From the NCBI RefSeq assembly GCF_042648405.1, contig NZ_JBHRXV010000004.1, positions 550,641 to 614,640 of the forward strand: a DNA stretch of 64,000 nt, read 5' to 3'. The notes below the pieces were generated by a model. The model searched no databases. It was not told the DNA's origin and worked only from the letters and a program-made list of their open reading frames with translations. A program made the translations under genes and the position numbers. This DNA is from Sphingoaurantiacus capsulatus (lineage in GTDB: Bacteria > Pseudomonadota > Alphaproteobacteria > Sphingomonadales > Sphingomonadaceae). The first letter of the stretch is position 1; every line of letters begins with the position of its first letter. Of the stretch, positions 1-8,800 are shown one piece after another.

Positions 1-1196
1 CCGCGCACCGCGTTGACCATCACCAGCGCATGATTGGCGATGACGAGATCGGCCTGCGCCGAGGCACGCGTCGCGCGTTCGATGAAGCAGGAACGGAAAT
101 GCGGGCAACCGGCATAGACGCATTCGCCGCGCCGGTCGGTGAGCGAGGTCAGCGCCGAGCGCTGGAACAGGGTGACCAGCCAGCCGGGAAAGTCGCCGCC
201 GATCATGTCGCCGTCGCGGGTGAACGCCGCCCAGCGCGCCGCCAGCTGCGAGAAAATCGCTGCGCGGCCCTGAAAGGCGCCCTGCACTGCATCTTCGAGA
301 TTGAGCAGGCAGAGGTAATTCTCGCGCCCCTTGCGCACCACGGCGCGGCGGCGCTTCACCTCGGGGTCGGGATAGAGGCGCGCGGTTTCGGCATCGAGCT
401 GGCGTTGCAGCGCCTTGGTGTAGGTCGACAGCCACACCGGCGCATCGGCGGCTTCCGCCCACAAGGACGCCGGCGCCAGATAGCCGAGCGTCTTGCCGAT
501 GCCGGTCCCGGCCTCCGACAGCGCGACATTGGGCACGCCCGCCGCGCGGCGCGGCGCGAAGGCATGCGTCGCCGATCGGGCGTAGGCGCGCTGTCCCGGT
601 CGCTCCTCCGACCCGGCGCCAAGCAGCGCATCGAGCCGCGAATCGACCGCGTTCGGGTCGAGCGTCACGTCGCGCGGCTTGGGGCGCGGCGCTGAATCCT
701 CCCATTTGGGCAGCGCCTGAAAGAGGCCGCGCTCCGGCTTTTCCGGCCGCGCGACGCGCGCCGCGACTTCGGTGCCCCATGACCAGCGCAGCCGGTTGAG
801 CGAGCTGGCCGCCGCATGCGCGCCGTAACGCTCGGCCCAATTGGGGCTGCCAAGCGTCGCCAGCAGCTTCGCGGCCGCGGCCTGCAGGAAGCGCGCTTCG
901 GCTTCCTCGCCACGCGGTGCTTCCAGTCCCAGCGCCTTCGCCAGCCCCCGCGGGGTCGGCACCGCGAAGCTCGCCGGATGGACGAAGGCGTACAGCTCCA
1001 ACAGGTCCATCCCCGACAGCTCGGGATAGCCCAATCGGGAGGCGGTGAGCGGCGCGTTCAGCAGCAGGTGCGGCGTGTCGGCGGCGCGCCTTATCGCGTC
1101 GCCGCGGCGCACCCGCTGCACCTCGCCATCGGGTCCGGCGAGCCACAGGCCGGCATGGCTTGCAACGAGGGAGGGATAGATCGGTTGATCGGCCAT
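1..1196 (-). CDS. DinG/YoaA-type ATP-dependent DNA helicase, 3' part missing (off the left edge)
   Basis: Superfamily 2 DNA helicase of the XPD/DinG type; only the N-terminal 398 residues lie in the window and the frame is open at base 1. Translating the reverse strand from ATG 1196-1194 gives a Walker A motif (EAGTGIGKT, about residues 228-236). It is followed by four cysteines spaced as in the iron-sulfur domain of this family (in NYLCLL, GECVYAGC and RSCFIER) and the segment ADLVIANHALV. The first ~210 residues are an extra N-terminal region and could be a degenerate exonuclease-like domain, as in some DinG proteins; I cannot show that. Such helicases unwind 5'-3' and remove R-loops or damaged structures. 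The gene is divergent from lysK with 42 bases between starts, so the promoters must overlap. The family call is firm; the exact subfamily is open. Confidence 0.85.
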   Translation of the reverse strand, partial: MADQPIYPSLVASHAGLWLAGPDGEVQRVRRGDAIRRAADTPHLLLNAPLTASRLGYPELSGMDLLELYAFVHPASFAVPTPRGLAKALGLEAPRGEEAEARFLQAAAAKLLATLGSPNWAERYGAHAAASSLNRLRWSWGTEVAARVARPEKPERGLFQALPKWEDSAPRPKPRDVTLDPNAVDSRLDALLGAGSEERPGQRAYARSATHAFAPRRAAGVPNVALSEAGTGIGKTLGYLAPASLWAEAADAPVWLSTYTKALQRQLDAETARLYPDPEVKRRRAVVRKGRENYLCLLNLEDAVQGAFQGRAAIFSQLAARWAAFTRDGDMIGGDFPGWLVTLFQRSALTSLTDRRGECVYAGCPHFRSCFIERATRASAQADLVIANHALVMVNAVR

Positions 1197-1238
1197 CTTC
1201 AGCGACTATAACCCGGCGGACGCAGCCGGAAAGAACGA

Positions 1239-2825
1239 ATGAGCAACATTGAGGAGCTACGCGCTGCGGCGCTGACGAGCAAGGCGTGGCCGTTCGAAGA
1301 GGCGCGCAAAGTCGTCGCACGCGGCATCGAGGGTCGCCCCGCGGTCTTCGAGACCGGCTACGGCCCCTCGGGGCTGCCGCACATCGGCACCTTCCAGGAG
1401 GTGGCGCGCACCACCTATGTCCGCCGCGCCTATGAGCTGCTGACCGGCGGCGCGCCGACGCGGCTCATCGCCTTCTCCGACGATATGGACGGCTTGCGGA
1501 AGGTCCCCGACAATCTACCGGGCGGCGACATGCTGCGCGCCAACCTCGGCAAGCCGCTGACGCGCATCCCCGATCCGTTCGGCAAGTTCGAGAGTTTCGC
1601 GCATCATAACAACGCGATGCTGCGCGACTTCCTCGACCGCTTCGGCTTCGACTACGAATTCCTGTCGGCGACCGATTGCTACACCAGCGGCCGCTTCGAC
1701 CCGACCTTGCTCCAGATTCTCGCCAATTACGACGCGGTGATCGACGTCATCCTGCCGACGCTCGGGCCGGAGCGGCGCGCCACCTATGCGCCCTTCCTGC
1801 CCGTCTGCCCGAAGACCGGCGTGGTGCTGCAGGTGCCGCTGATCGAGCGCGACGCGGCGGCGGGCACCGTCACTTATCTCGACCCCAACGACGGCGAGCG
1901 GATGACCGTGAAGGTCACCGGGGGCGCGGTGAAGTGCCAGTGGAAGGTCGACTGGGCGATGCGCTGGCTGGCGCTCGGCGTCGACTATGAGATGGCCGGC
2001 AAGGACCTGATCGATTCGGTGACGCTGTCGTCGCGGATCGTGCGCATCCTCGGCGCCAAGCCGCCCGAGGGGTTCAACTATGAGCTGTTTCTCGATGCCA
2101 ACGGCGAGAAGATCTCGAAGTCGCGCGGCAACGGCCTCACCATCGAGGAGTGGCTGACCTACGCCTCGCCCGAGAGCCTCGCCTTCTACATCTACCGCGA
2201 GCCGCGCAAGGCGAAGAAGCTGTCGTTCGACGTCATCCCGAAGTCGGTCGACGAATATTATCAGTTCCTCGGCAATTTCGCCGACCAGCCGCCCGAGCAG
2301 AAGCTCGGCAACCCGGTGTTCCACATCCATGAGGGCAAGCCGGTGCCGGTCGAGCTGCCGGTCAATTTCGCGCTGCTGCTGAACCTCGTCGCCGTCGCCG
2401 GCACCGGGGTTCAGGATTCGGCGGGGCTGTGGAAGTACCTCTCGCGTTACGTCGCCGGCGCCACGCCCGAGACGCACCCCGAGCTCGACCGGCTGGTGCA
2501 GTACGCGGTGCGCTACGGCAGCGACTTCGTCGTGCCGACCCTGCAGCGCCGTGCACCGGTCGATCTCGAGGCGCAAGCGCTCGCCGACCTCGATGCGCGG
2601 CTGCAGGCGCTGCCCGACGACGCCGATGCCGAGGCGATCCAGTTCGAGGTCTATGAGTGCGGCAAGGCCGCCGGCTTCGATAATCTGCGCGACTGGTTCA
2701 AGGCGCTCTACGAGACCCTGCTCGGCTCCTCGCAGGGGCCGCGCATGGGCTCGTTCATCGCGCTCTACGGCATCGCCAACACGCGTCGGCTGATCGCCGA
2801 GGCGCTGGGCGCGGTTCGGCACTAG
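1239..2825 (+). CDS. lysK: Lysyl-tRNA synthetase, class I
   Basis: Charges tRNA-Lys with lysine in the cytoplasm. The 528-residue protein is the class I form (Rossmann fold) found in archaea and many alphaproteobacteria, not the class II LysS of E. coli. The HIGH-type signature is GLPHIGT near residues 45-51 and the KMSKS-type loop is KISKSRGNG near residue 290. The C-terminal part is helical, as in the family's anticodon-binding domain, and the length matches full-length class I enzymes. ATG 1239 is the first start after the divergent helicase gene, and the next residues run straight into the catalytic domain. It looks monocistronic: a strong intergenic palindrome follows the stop codon. Confidence 0.95.
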   Translation: MSNIEELRAAALTSKAWPFEEARKVVARGIEGRPAVFETGYGPSGLPHIGTFQEVARTTYVRRAYELLTGGAPTRLIAFSDDMDGLRKVPDNLPGGDMLRANLGKPLTRIPDPFGKFESFAHHNNAMLRDFLDRFGFDYEFLSATDCYTSGRFDPTLLQILANYDAVIDVILPTLGPERRATYAPFLPVCPKTGVVLQVPLIERDAAAGTVTYLDPNDGERMTVKVTGGAVKCQWKVDWAMRWLALGVDYEMAGKDLIDSVTLSSRIVRILGAKPPEGFNYELFLDANGEKISKSRGNGLTIEEWLTYASPESLAFYIYREPRKAKKLSFDVIPKSVDEYYQFLGNFADQPPEQKLGNPVFHIHEGKPVPVELPVNFALLLNLVAVAGTGVQDSAGLWKYLSRYVAGATPETHPELDRLVQYAVRYGSDFVVPTLQRRAPVDLEAQALADLDARLQALPDDADAEAIQFEVYECGKAAGFDNLRDWFKALYETLLGSSQGPRMGSFIALYGIANTRRLIAEALGAVRH

Positions 2826-2853
2826 GCTGGACGGAACCTAAGACTTTCCCCAT

Positions 2854-2929
2854 CGTCATCCCCGCGAAGGCGGGAATCCATTCACTCCGCCGTCGGCGAC
2901 AATGGATCCCCGCCTTCGCGGGGATGACG
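2854..2929. repeat. Intergenic inverted repeat, family 1, copy A
   Basis: Two 29-base arms (2854-2882 and 2901-2929) are reverse complements with a single mismatch, around an 18-base loop. The core GTCATCCCCGCGAAGGCGGG recurs in copy B at 32990-33089. It lies between lysK and the TPR gene and would form a very stable hairpin in RNA of either strand, so it may act as an attenuator or terminator. Palindromes of this kind are common between genes in sphingomonads. Confidence 0.9.
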
Positions 2930-2940
2930 GAGAGGGGAAC

Positions 2941-3699
2941 ATGAAGAAACTCGCCATCACGCTCGCGGTGCTGGCACTTCCCGCGCCGGCGTTCGCCGAC
3001 ACGGCCTCGCTATACCGCGAAGGCAAGTTCGCCGAGGCCGCCAAGACCGGTGCGCAGGAAGCGACGCCTGAATCGCAGACCTTCGCCGCGCGTTCGCTGC
3101 TGGCGCTCGCCGCCTTCCGCACCGCCGACAAGGCGCGCGCCATCGCGATCTGCAACGAGGCGGCCGAGCTGGCCGACAAGGCCCTCGCCGCCCGCCCCGG
3201 CTACGGCCCCGCCATCCTGCAGAAGGGCATCGCCGTCGGCTATGTGGCGAAGCTCGAACGCTCGCAGGGCAAGGGCAAGGCGGCGCGCAAGCTGATGGAC
3301 GAGGCACGCACCGCGCTCCCCAATGACGCGATCGCCTGGGCGGCGCTCGGCGGCTGGCATGGCGAGGCGGTGGCGACGCTCGGCGGCTTTCTCGCCAATG
3401 CGGCACTCGGCGCCAAGAAGGCCGAGGCGACGCGCGCCTTCGAAACCGCACTGACCAAGCCCGGCGCCGGCGCGGCGGTGCCGACCTACTACGCCTTCAC
3501 CTTGCTGTCGCTCGACGCCGACAATGCGCCGCGCGCCGAAGCGCTGCTGGCGCAGGCCGCCAAAGCCGCGCCGGGCGATGCCTTCGACACGATGCTGAAG
3601 CGGCAGGCGGCGCAGGTGCTGCCGCTGTTGCAGAAGAAGGACGTTGCAGGCGCCCGCGCGCTGGCGAAGCGCCTGCAACCGTTCGGGACGCTCGTTTAG
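2941..3699 (+). CDS. Exported TPR-like protein
   Basis: A 252-residue protein with a clear Sec signal peptide (MKKL, hydrophobic core, cleavage after APAFA near residue 19). The mature part is alanine-rich helical repeats with TPR-like pairs such as LYREGKFAEAAK and AALGGWHGEA. It is probably a periplasmic protein-interaction or scaffold protein; no catalytic motif is visible. I start at ATG 2941, preceded by GAGAGGGG. An in-frame upstream start at 2902 would place 13 codons inside the palindromic repeat and ahead of the signal peptide. It converges with the DUF885 gene across a second repeat. The repeat fold is likely; the function is unknown. Confidence 0.75.
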   Translation: MKKLAITLAVLALPAPAFADTASLYREGKFAEAAKTGAQEATPESQTFAARSLLALAAFRTADKARAIAICNEAAELADKALAARPGYGPAILQKGIAVGYVAKLERSQGKGKAARKLMDEARTALPNDAIAWAALGGWHGEAVATLGGFLANAALGAKKAEATRAFETALTKPGAGAAVPTYYAFTLLSLDADNAPRAEALLAQAAKAAPGDAFDTMLKRQAAQVLPLLQKKDVAGARALAKRLQPFGTLV

Positions 3700-3713
3700 C
3701 CGCCCCAAAAACC

Positions 3714-3838
3714 CCTCGCCTGCTTGCAGGAGAGGGAGGGGCCCAGCCGCAGGCTGGGTGGGTGAGGGTGACCGGCGGCCAAAGAGCTCGCTGACGCTCG
3801 CACACCCTCACCTAACCTCTCCCGCAAGCGGGAGAGGG
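3714..3838. repeat. Intergenic palindromic element, family 2, between convergent genes
   Basis: Contains a perfect 10-base stem (3816-3825 with 3828-3837, core CTCTCCCGC / GCGGGAGAG). A second 10-base pair, GGTGAGGGTG at 3761-3770 with CACCCTCACC at 3803-3812, flanks a central AGCTCGCTGACGCTCG segment. The left end (CTCGCCTGCTTGCAGGAGAGG) is a degenerate copy of the right-hand hairpin. It sits between two convergent stop codons and could terminate transcription from both sides. No protein is encoded. Confidence 0.8.
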
Positions 3839-3851
3839 ATGCCCTTGCCGC

Positions 3852-5693
3852 TTACGCGGCCTTCTTCTCGGCGATCCAGCGGTCGATCTTCGCCTCGAGC
3901 ACCGCGAGCGGCAGCGCGCCGGTCATTAGCACCTGCGTGTGGAACTCGCGGATGTCGAACTTCGGCCCCAGCTCGCGCTCGGCGCGCTCGCGCAGTTCCT
4001 GGATCTTCAGGCGGCCGGTCATATAGGCGAGCGCCTGCCCCGGAATGGCGATGTAGCGCTCGACCTCCGACACCGCGTCGGTACGGCTCATCGACGAATT
4101 GTCGAGCATGTAGGCAATCGCCTGATCGCGGCCCCATTTCTTCGAATGGATGCCGGTGTCGACCACCAGCCGCATCGCGCGCAGCATCTGGTCGTTGAGG
4201 TGGCCGAAATACTGGTAGGGGTCGGTCAGCATGCCGATGCGCGGCCCGAGCGTTTCCGCATAGAGCGCCCAGCCCTCGACGAAGGCGGTGTTGCCGCCGA
4301 AGCGCATGAAGTTCGGCAGGCTGGTATTCTCCTGCGCGAGGCTGATCTGGAAATGATGCCCCGGCGCGCCCTCGTGCAGGTAGAGCGTCTCCATGCCCGG
4401 TGTCGTGCGCGACGGCAGGTCATAGGTGTTGAAGTAGAAGATGCCCGGGCGCGAGCCGTCGGGTGTACCCTGCTGGTACGAGCCGCCCGCGTCGTTCTTC
4501 TCGCGATAGGCGGGCACCGGTCGGATTTCGAGCGGCGACTTTGGCAAGGTCGAGAACAGCTCGCCGATGCGCGTATCGACCTTCTTGCCGATGTCGTAAT
4601 AGCCCTGCGTCAGCGCTTCCTTCGACTTCGCCTTGAACTTCGCGTCGGTGCGCAGATAGTTGAAGAAGGACTTGAGGTCGCCCTTGTAGCCGACCTGGGT
4701 CTTCACCTTCTCCATCTCGCCCTTGATGCGCGCCACTTCGCGCAGGCCGGTCTGGTGGACCTCCTCGGCGCCGAGCGGCAGCGTGGTGTTCTGCTCGATC
4801 AGGTAGCTATAAAGCCGGTCGCCACCCTTCATGTAGGCGAGGCCCACGCCCTCGCGCGATTTCGGCCGATACTCGGTCTTCAGGAAGTCGCGCAGCCGCG
4901 CATAGGCCGGCAGGATCTTGTCCTTCACCGCGGCGGCATATTCGGTGCGCAGCCGCGCCTGGTCGGCGGCCGAAATCTCCGCCGGGAATTTCTTCAGCGG
5001 GCCCATGAACACGCTGTTGTCGACGCCCATGCCGATCTGCGTGTCGAGCTGGCCGATGACGTTGTCGACGACGAGGCGCGGCTGGGTGACGTCGCTCGCC
5101 ATGCCCTCGCGGAAACGGCCGATGGCGCGGTCGATCAGCACGACATAGCCGTCGATGCGCTTCAGATTGTTCTCATAGTCGGCGAGCGTCTTGAACGGCG
5201 CCGCGCCCTCGCCCGAGCTCAAATCGGGGAAGAAGGTGTGGAAGCCGAAGAAATGGTCGATCGGCCGCACGACGGTCAGCGGCAGGATTTCCGGCCCGAG
5301 CGCGCGCAGGCCGAGTTCGGTCTGCCATTTGAACACGTCATAGGCGACCTGGTCCTGCGCGGTCAGCGAGTCGCGCGGAATGGCGTTCAGCCGCGCCAGC
5401 TCTGCCTGCCCCGAGGCGACCTCGGTCGCATAATATTCGTCGGTGATATAGTCGCCGAACTGGTCGGCGTAGCGCAGGTCGCCGCGGAACAGCGCCGAGA
5501 TCGGGTTGCGCTTCAGATTGCCCTCGTCGCTTTCGGCGAACAGCGCCTTCAGCTGCGCGTCATGGTCGGGCTTCGGCGCCTCGGCGGCGGCCGGAGCGGC
5601 GGGCGCGGCGCTCGCCGATGGCGCGGCATCGGGGGCGGTGCAGCCGGCGACGAGCGCGGCAAGCGAAGCGGCGAGCAAAAGGCGAGCGGTCAT
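3852..5693 (-). CDS. DUF885 family lipoprotein, probable metallopeptidase-like
   Basis: A 613-residue lipoprotein. The signal peptide MTARLLLAASLAALVAGC ends in a lipobox-type cysteine, followed by an Ala/Pro/Ser-rich linker. The family signature HEGAPGHHFQ, near residue 440, resembles the HExxxxH-type zinc site of DUF885 proteins, which are thought to be metallocarboxypeptidase-like; this is family knowledge and the substrate is unknown. Length matches the family. The open frame extends 76 codons further upstream, but ATG 5693-5691 is chosen because the lipoprotein signal begins there. The C-terminus ends in KKAA, close to the intergenic palindrome. It is divergent from the MFS gene. Confidence 0.85.
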   Translation of the reverse strand: MTARLLLAASLAALVAGCTAPDAAPSASAAPAAPAAAEAPKPDHDAQLKALFAESDEGNLKRNPISALFRGDLRYADQFGDYITDEYYATEVASGQAELARLNAIPRDSLTAQDQVAYDVFKWQTELGLRALGPEILPLTVVRPIDHFFGFHTFFPDLSSGEGAAPFKTLADYENNLKRIDGYVVLIDRAIGRFREGMASDVTQPRLVVDNVIGQLDTQIGMGVDNSVFMGPLKKFPAEISAADQARLRTEYAAAVKDKILPAYARLRDFLKTEYRPKSREGVGLAYMKGGDRLYSYLIEQNTTLPLGAEEVHQTGLREVARIKGEMEKVKTQVGYKGDLKSFFNYLRTDAKFKAKSKEALTQGYYDIGKKVDTRIGELFSTLPKSPLEIRPVPAYREKNDAGGSYQQGTPDGSRPGIFYFNTYDLPSRTTPGMETLYLHEGAPGHHFQISLAQENTSLPNFMRFGGNTAFVEGWALYAETLGPRIGMLTDPYQYFGHLNDQMLRAMRLVVDTGIHSKKWGRDQAIAYMLDNSSMSRTDAVSEVERYIAIPGQALAYMTGRLKIQELRERAERELGPKFDIREFHTQVLMTGALPLAVLEAKIDRWIAEKKAA

Positions 5694-5856
5694 GACGGCG
5701 GAACTCCCAAATCCGGTGTGACGCTTGGATAGGACGGTCCCCCGGTGCGGGCAAGCCGCGCACGACGGTTCCATGACGATAGAAAGCGATAGGTTCGCGA
5801 TGCGGACGCTTGCGCGCCTGCCGGGCATCGGCATGATCGCCGTTCCTGGGGATGGA

Positions 5857-7197
5857 GTGTCAGTGCTCAAGCGTAAAACGCTCGCCGCCTTTGCCGGCCC
5901 GTATATGCCGCTCGCCGCCATCGGCCTGCCGCTGATCGTCTATTTGCCGCCCTATTATGCGGGGAGCCTCGGCCTCGACCTCGGCGTCGTCGGGCTGATC
6001 TTCTTCCTCGTGCGGCTACTCGACGTGCCGCTCGATCCGCTTCTCGGCCACTGGATGGACGGCACCAACAGCCGCTGGGGCCGCTATCGCCCCTGGCTGG
6101 CGGTCGGCACGCTCGTCACGATGCTGGGCGCGCTGCTGGTGTTCATGGCGCAACCGGGCATCTCGCCTTTCCTCGCCTTCGCGCAGCTGATGTTCATGTA
6201 TGTCGGCTATTCGATCATGATGGTGTCGCAGCTCGCCTGGGGCGCCACCCTCTCCAGCGACTATCACCAGCGTTCGCGCGTGTTCGGCTGGCGCGAGGCG
6301 GCGGGCGTGCTCGGCATGGTGCTGGTGCTGATGCTGCCCTGGCTGGTCGGCCGCGCCACCGGCGCGCACGACCCGGCGCCGGGCATCCATGCGATGGGCT
6401 GGTTCATCGTCGCGATGGCGCCGCTGACCGTCCTGCTGATGCTGGTCGCCGTCCCCGAACGGCCGCGCCTCGCCGAACGAACCGAGGTGAGCTGGGCCGA
6501 CCTGAAGGCGCTGGCGCGCAATCCGCTGATGCGGCGGCTGCTCGCCATCGACGTGTTCGCCGGCCTCGCGCCCGGCGTCACTGGCGCGATGTTCATCTTC
6601 TACTTCGAGCATCGCCTCGGCTTTTCGGCGAGCGAGGCGAGCCTCCTCCTGCTGATCTATTTCGTCGCCGGCTTTGCCGCGGCCCCCTTGTGGATGAAGC
6701 TCGCCGGCAAGCTCGGCAAGCATCGCGCCGCCGCCGTCGCCGGCGTCTTCTACTGCCTCGCGCATGGCTCGCTGGCGCTGCTGCCCGCCGCGGAGGTCAG
6801 CGATGCGATGATCGGCATGGCGATCGCCGGTATTCCCTACACCGCGCCGCTGTTCCTCTCGCGCGCGATGCTCGCTGACGTCGCCGACGCCGATCGGCTG
6901 GAGACCGGGCTCGACCGCAACGGGCTGATCCAAGCGGTGCTGACCACCACCCTGAAGATCGCGCACGCCGCGCCCGTCGCGATCATCTACCCTTTCCTCG
7001 ACTGGATCGACTTCAACGCGTCGCCCAAGGCGGTGAACACGCCGGAGGCGATCATGGGGATGACCCTGCTGTTCGTCGTCTCGCCGATCCTGCTGATGGC
7101 GACGGCGGCGTGGCTGATCGCGCGGTGGCCACATGACGAGGCGGCGCATGAGAAACTGCAGGCGGCGCTCGCCGCGCGTGATGCGGGGCAGGGCTAG
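5857..7197 (+). CDS. MFS transporter, GPH (glycoside-pentoside-hexuronide:cation) type
   Basis: Integral membrane symporter with about 12 hydrophobic segments over 446 residues. The signature DPLLGHWMDGTNSRWGRYRPW after the second or third helix is typical of GPH/MelB-like symporters, where the Asp and Arg residues take part in cation and sugar coupling. I start at GTG 5857, preceded by GGGGATG and leading directly into the first hydrophobic helix. In-frame starts at 5725 (ATG), 5773, 5800 and 5833 would add 8 to 44 non-hydrophobic residues next to the divergent DUF885 promoter. The substrate cannot be read from sequence. Its end overlaps the end of the convergent SGNH hydrolase gene by four bases. 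Confidence 0.85.
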   Translation: MSVLKRKTLAAFAGPYMPLAAIGLPLIVYLPPYYAGSLGLDLGVVGLIFFLVRLLDVPLDPLLGHWMDGTNSRWGRYRPWLAVGTLVTMLGALLVFMAQPGISPFLAFAQLMFMYVGYSIMMVSQLAWGATLSSDYHQRSRVFGWREAAGVLGMVLVLMLPWLVGRATGAHDPAPGIHAMGWFIVAMAPLTVLLMLVAVPERPRLAERTEVSWADLKALARNPLMRRLLAIDVFAGLAPGVTGAMFIFYFEHRLGFSASEASLLLLIYFVAGFAAAPLWMKLAGKLGKHRAAAVAGVFYCLAHGSLALLPAAEVSDAMIGMAIAGIPYTAPLFLSRAMLADVADADRLETGLDRNGLIQAVLTTTLKIAHAAPVAIIYPFLDWIDFNASPKAVNTPEAIMGMTLLFVVSPILLMATAAWLIARWPHDEAAHEKLQAALAARDAGQG

Positions 7198-7895
7198 GCG
7201 CAGCTTTTGTCGGCGACGCCCACCTTGTCGAGCGTCTCGCGCAGGACGCGCGCCCACAGCGCATAGCCGGCGGGGTTGAGATGAACGCCGTCGTCCTCGA
7301 GCAGCTTCTCCGGCTCGTCCATCGCCGCGGCCAGATCGACGAAATGGCAATTGGGGCGGCGCGAACAGGCCGCGCGGGCCGCGCCGCTGCCGCGCACCGC
7401 CTGGAAAGCGTGAGCCGACCCCGGCACCGTTCGCGGCAACGATGACAACAGCACCGGCCGGTCGGCGGGCAGCGCGGCGAGCAGCCGGTAATAGCTGTCG
7501 GCCAGCCGGTCGTCCTCGCCGCGCAGCACGTCGTTCGTGCCGATTTGCACCACCACGGCGGCGGCGCGGTCGAGCGATGTCAGCTCGGCGACGCGCGCCG
7601 TCAGTTCGCGCGCGGTCTCACCGCCGATGCCGAAGCTGGCAGTACAGGACCCGACCTGCGCAGCGTTGAGGCCCTGCACATGCGAATCGCCGATGAACAG
7701 CAGCGCCCCCGCCGGCACTGAGCGGTCGAGCCGCGCGTACTGGCCGCGCATGTCGGCCTGCCAGCGGTCGCGTTTCGCCTCGCCGATCCGGTCATCGAAT
7801 CCCAGCCGCCGCGCCACCGCTTCCGGCCGCCACAGCGCTGCGCCCAAAGCCGCGACCAGCGCGGCGACGATCAGCCAGGGCAGCCAGCGCGTCAT
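7194..7895 (-). CDS. SGNH/GDSL-type hydrolase with N-terminal membrane anchor
   Basis: A 233-residue esterase/lipase-like protein. One hydrophobic N-terminal helix (residues 3-22) should hold it in the inner membrane facing the periplasm or act as an uncleaved signal. The SGNH blocks are present: FIGDSHV (nucleophile Ser), IGGET (Gly), IGTNDVL (Asn) and DGVHLNPAG (Asp-His pair). This family includes arylesterases, lysophospholipases and carbohydrate O-deacetylases; the substrate is not predictable here. It lies 10 bases downstream of the Lrp-type regulator gene on the same strand, so the two are probably co-transcribed. Confidence 0.85.
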   Translation of the reverse strand: MTRWLPWLIVAALVAALGAALWRPEAVARRLGFDDRIGEAKRDRWQADMRGQYARLDRSVPAGALLFIGDSHVQGLNAAQVGSCTASFGIGGETARELTARVAELTSLDRAAAVVVQIGTNDVLRGEDDRLADSYYRLLAALPADRPVLLSSLPRTVPGSAHAFQAVRGSGAARAACSRRPNCHFVDLAAAMDEPEKLLEDDGVHLNPAGYALWARVLRETLDKVGVADKSCA

Positions 7896-7905
7896 CTCCG
7901 TCCCC

Positions 7906-8379
7906 TCACGGCCGCAGCGGTACCTCGGTGGTATATTTGATCTGCTCCATCGCGAACGACGAACTGACGTCGTGCAGCGGCGCCACCTTGATGAGCTGCT
8001 TGTAGATGCGATCGTAGTCGGCGATGTCGGCGCACACCACCTTCAGCAGATAGTCGACCTCGCCCGCCATCCGGTAGAATTCGACGATCTCAGGAATGCG
8101 GCGCACGCCGGCCGCGAAATTCTCCAGCCAGCCTTCGTCGTGCGCCGCCGTGCGGATCGACACGAAGACGGTGACGCCGAGGCCGACCGTCTCGCGATCG
8201 ACGAGCGTCACCCGCCCGGTGATGACGCCGGCCTCCTCCAGCCGCTTCACTCGTTTCCAGCAGGGGGTCGCCGACAGGCCGACGACCTCCGACAGCGCGT
8301 TGATCGACAAGGTCGCATCGCGCTGCAGCGCCGTCAGGATGCGCCGGTCGACGGCATCGACGGAAACGGCGCGGGTCAT
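7906..8379 (-). CDS. Lrp/AsnC family transcriptional regulator
   Basis: A 157-residue DNA-binding regulator of standard family length. The N-terminal helix-turn-helix starts at DRRILTALQRDA and includes LSEVVGLSATPCWKRVKRLEEAGVI, split by the usual turn. The C-terminal RAM domain contains GEVDYLLKVVCADIADYD, the typical effector-binding and oligomerisation region. The likely effector is an amino acid, but none can be named. A perfect inverted repeat lies 8 bases upstream of the start codon, which suggests autoregulation. The SGNH hydrolase gene follows and may be a target or a passenger. Confidence 0.93.
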   Translation of the reverse strand: MTRAVSVDAVDRRILTALQRDATLSINALSEVVGLSATPCWKRVKRLEEAGVITGRVTLVDRETVGLGVTVFVSIRTAAHDEGWLENFAAGVRRIPEIVEFYRMAGEVDYLLKVVCADIADYDRIYKQLIKVAPLHDVSSSFAMEQIKYTTEVPLRP

Positions 8380-8387
8380 CCAGGTGA

Positions 8388-8415
8388 ATTTCGTAGTATA
8401 AACATGCTACGAAAT
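8388..8415. promoter_or_regulatory. Palindromic operator candidate upstream of the Lrp-type gene
   Basis: ATTTCGTAG (8388-8396) and CTACGAAAT (8407-8415) are perfect reverse complements separated by 10 bases (TATAAACATG). The AT-rich centre stands out in this GC-rich DNA. The near arm is 8 bases from the regulator start codon, and the site also faces the DUF6356 gene at 8496. An autoregulatory site for the Lrp/AsnC protein is the simplest reading; this is inference from symmetry and position. Confidence 0.6.
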
Positions 8416-8495
8416 GGCCTGACACCGCGATAGAAAGCAATGATTCTTTCCCGGCTTGGCATATGATGCTGGCGAGCCACGGGAGGAATGAGACT

Positions 8496-8753
8496 ATGCT
8501 GCGCGAGATGTTCACCGAGCACCCCGAAAGCGTCGGCGAAACCTACGGCGAGCATTTCCTCGTCGCCTCGAGCTTCGGCGTCACCATGCTCGGCGCGGGC
8601 CTTGCCTGCCTCGTCCACGCGCTGGTGCCGGGCCTGTTCGTCAAGACCGGCAGCGCCGCCGTCACCGGCCTCTACGATCGCATGGTGGCGCACCGCCGCC
8701 GGGTGCGCGACAGCGGCGTCACCGCGCCCGACGCGCTCGAATGGGTGATCTGA
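8496..8753 (+). CDS. DUF6356 family small membrane protein
   Basis: An 85-residue protein with the family pattern FTEHPESVGETYGEH near the N-terminus, then one hydrophobic segment (GVTMLGAGLACLVHALVPGLF) and a basic tail. It is probably an inner-membrane protein; no function is known for the family. ATG 8496 is chosen because GGGAGGA sits 8 bases upstream. An in-frame upstream ATG at 8463 lacks a ribosome-binding site. It is divergent from the Lrp-type gene, so the operator candidate could serve both. Confidence 0.8.
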   Translation: MLREMFTEHPESVGETYGEHFLVASSFGVTMLGAGLACLVHALVPGLFVKTGSAAVTGLYDRMVAHRRRVRDSGVTAPDALEWVI

Positions 8754-8800
8754 GCCTTCCGGCGACCCTTGTCCTAGTGTAGACGCCGTGGCCTAGGGCC

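Noticed and set aside
30..695. Plus-strand frame of 221 residues
   Set aside because: Antisense to the helicase gene, whose reverse translation has a Walker A motif and four Fe-S cysteines.
1515..2822. Minus-strand frame of 435 residues
   Set aside because: Antisense to lysK; Arg/Ala/Asp-rich as expected for a shadow of a high-GC gene.
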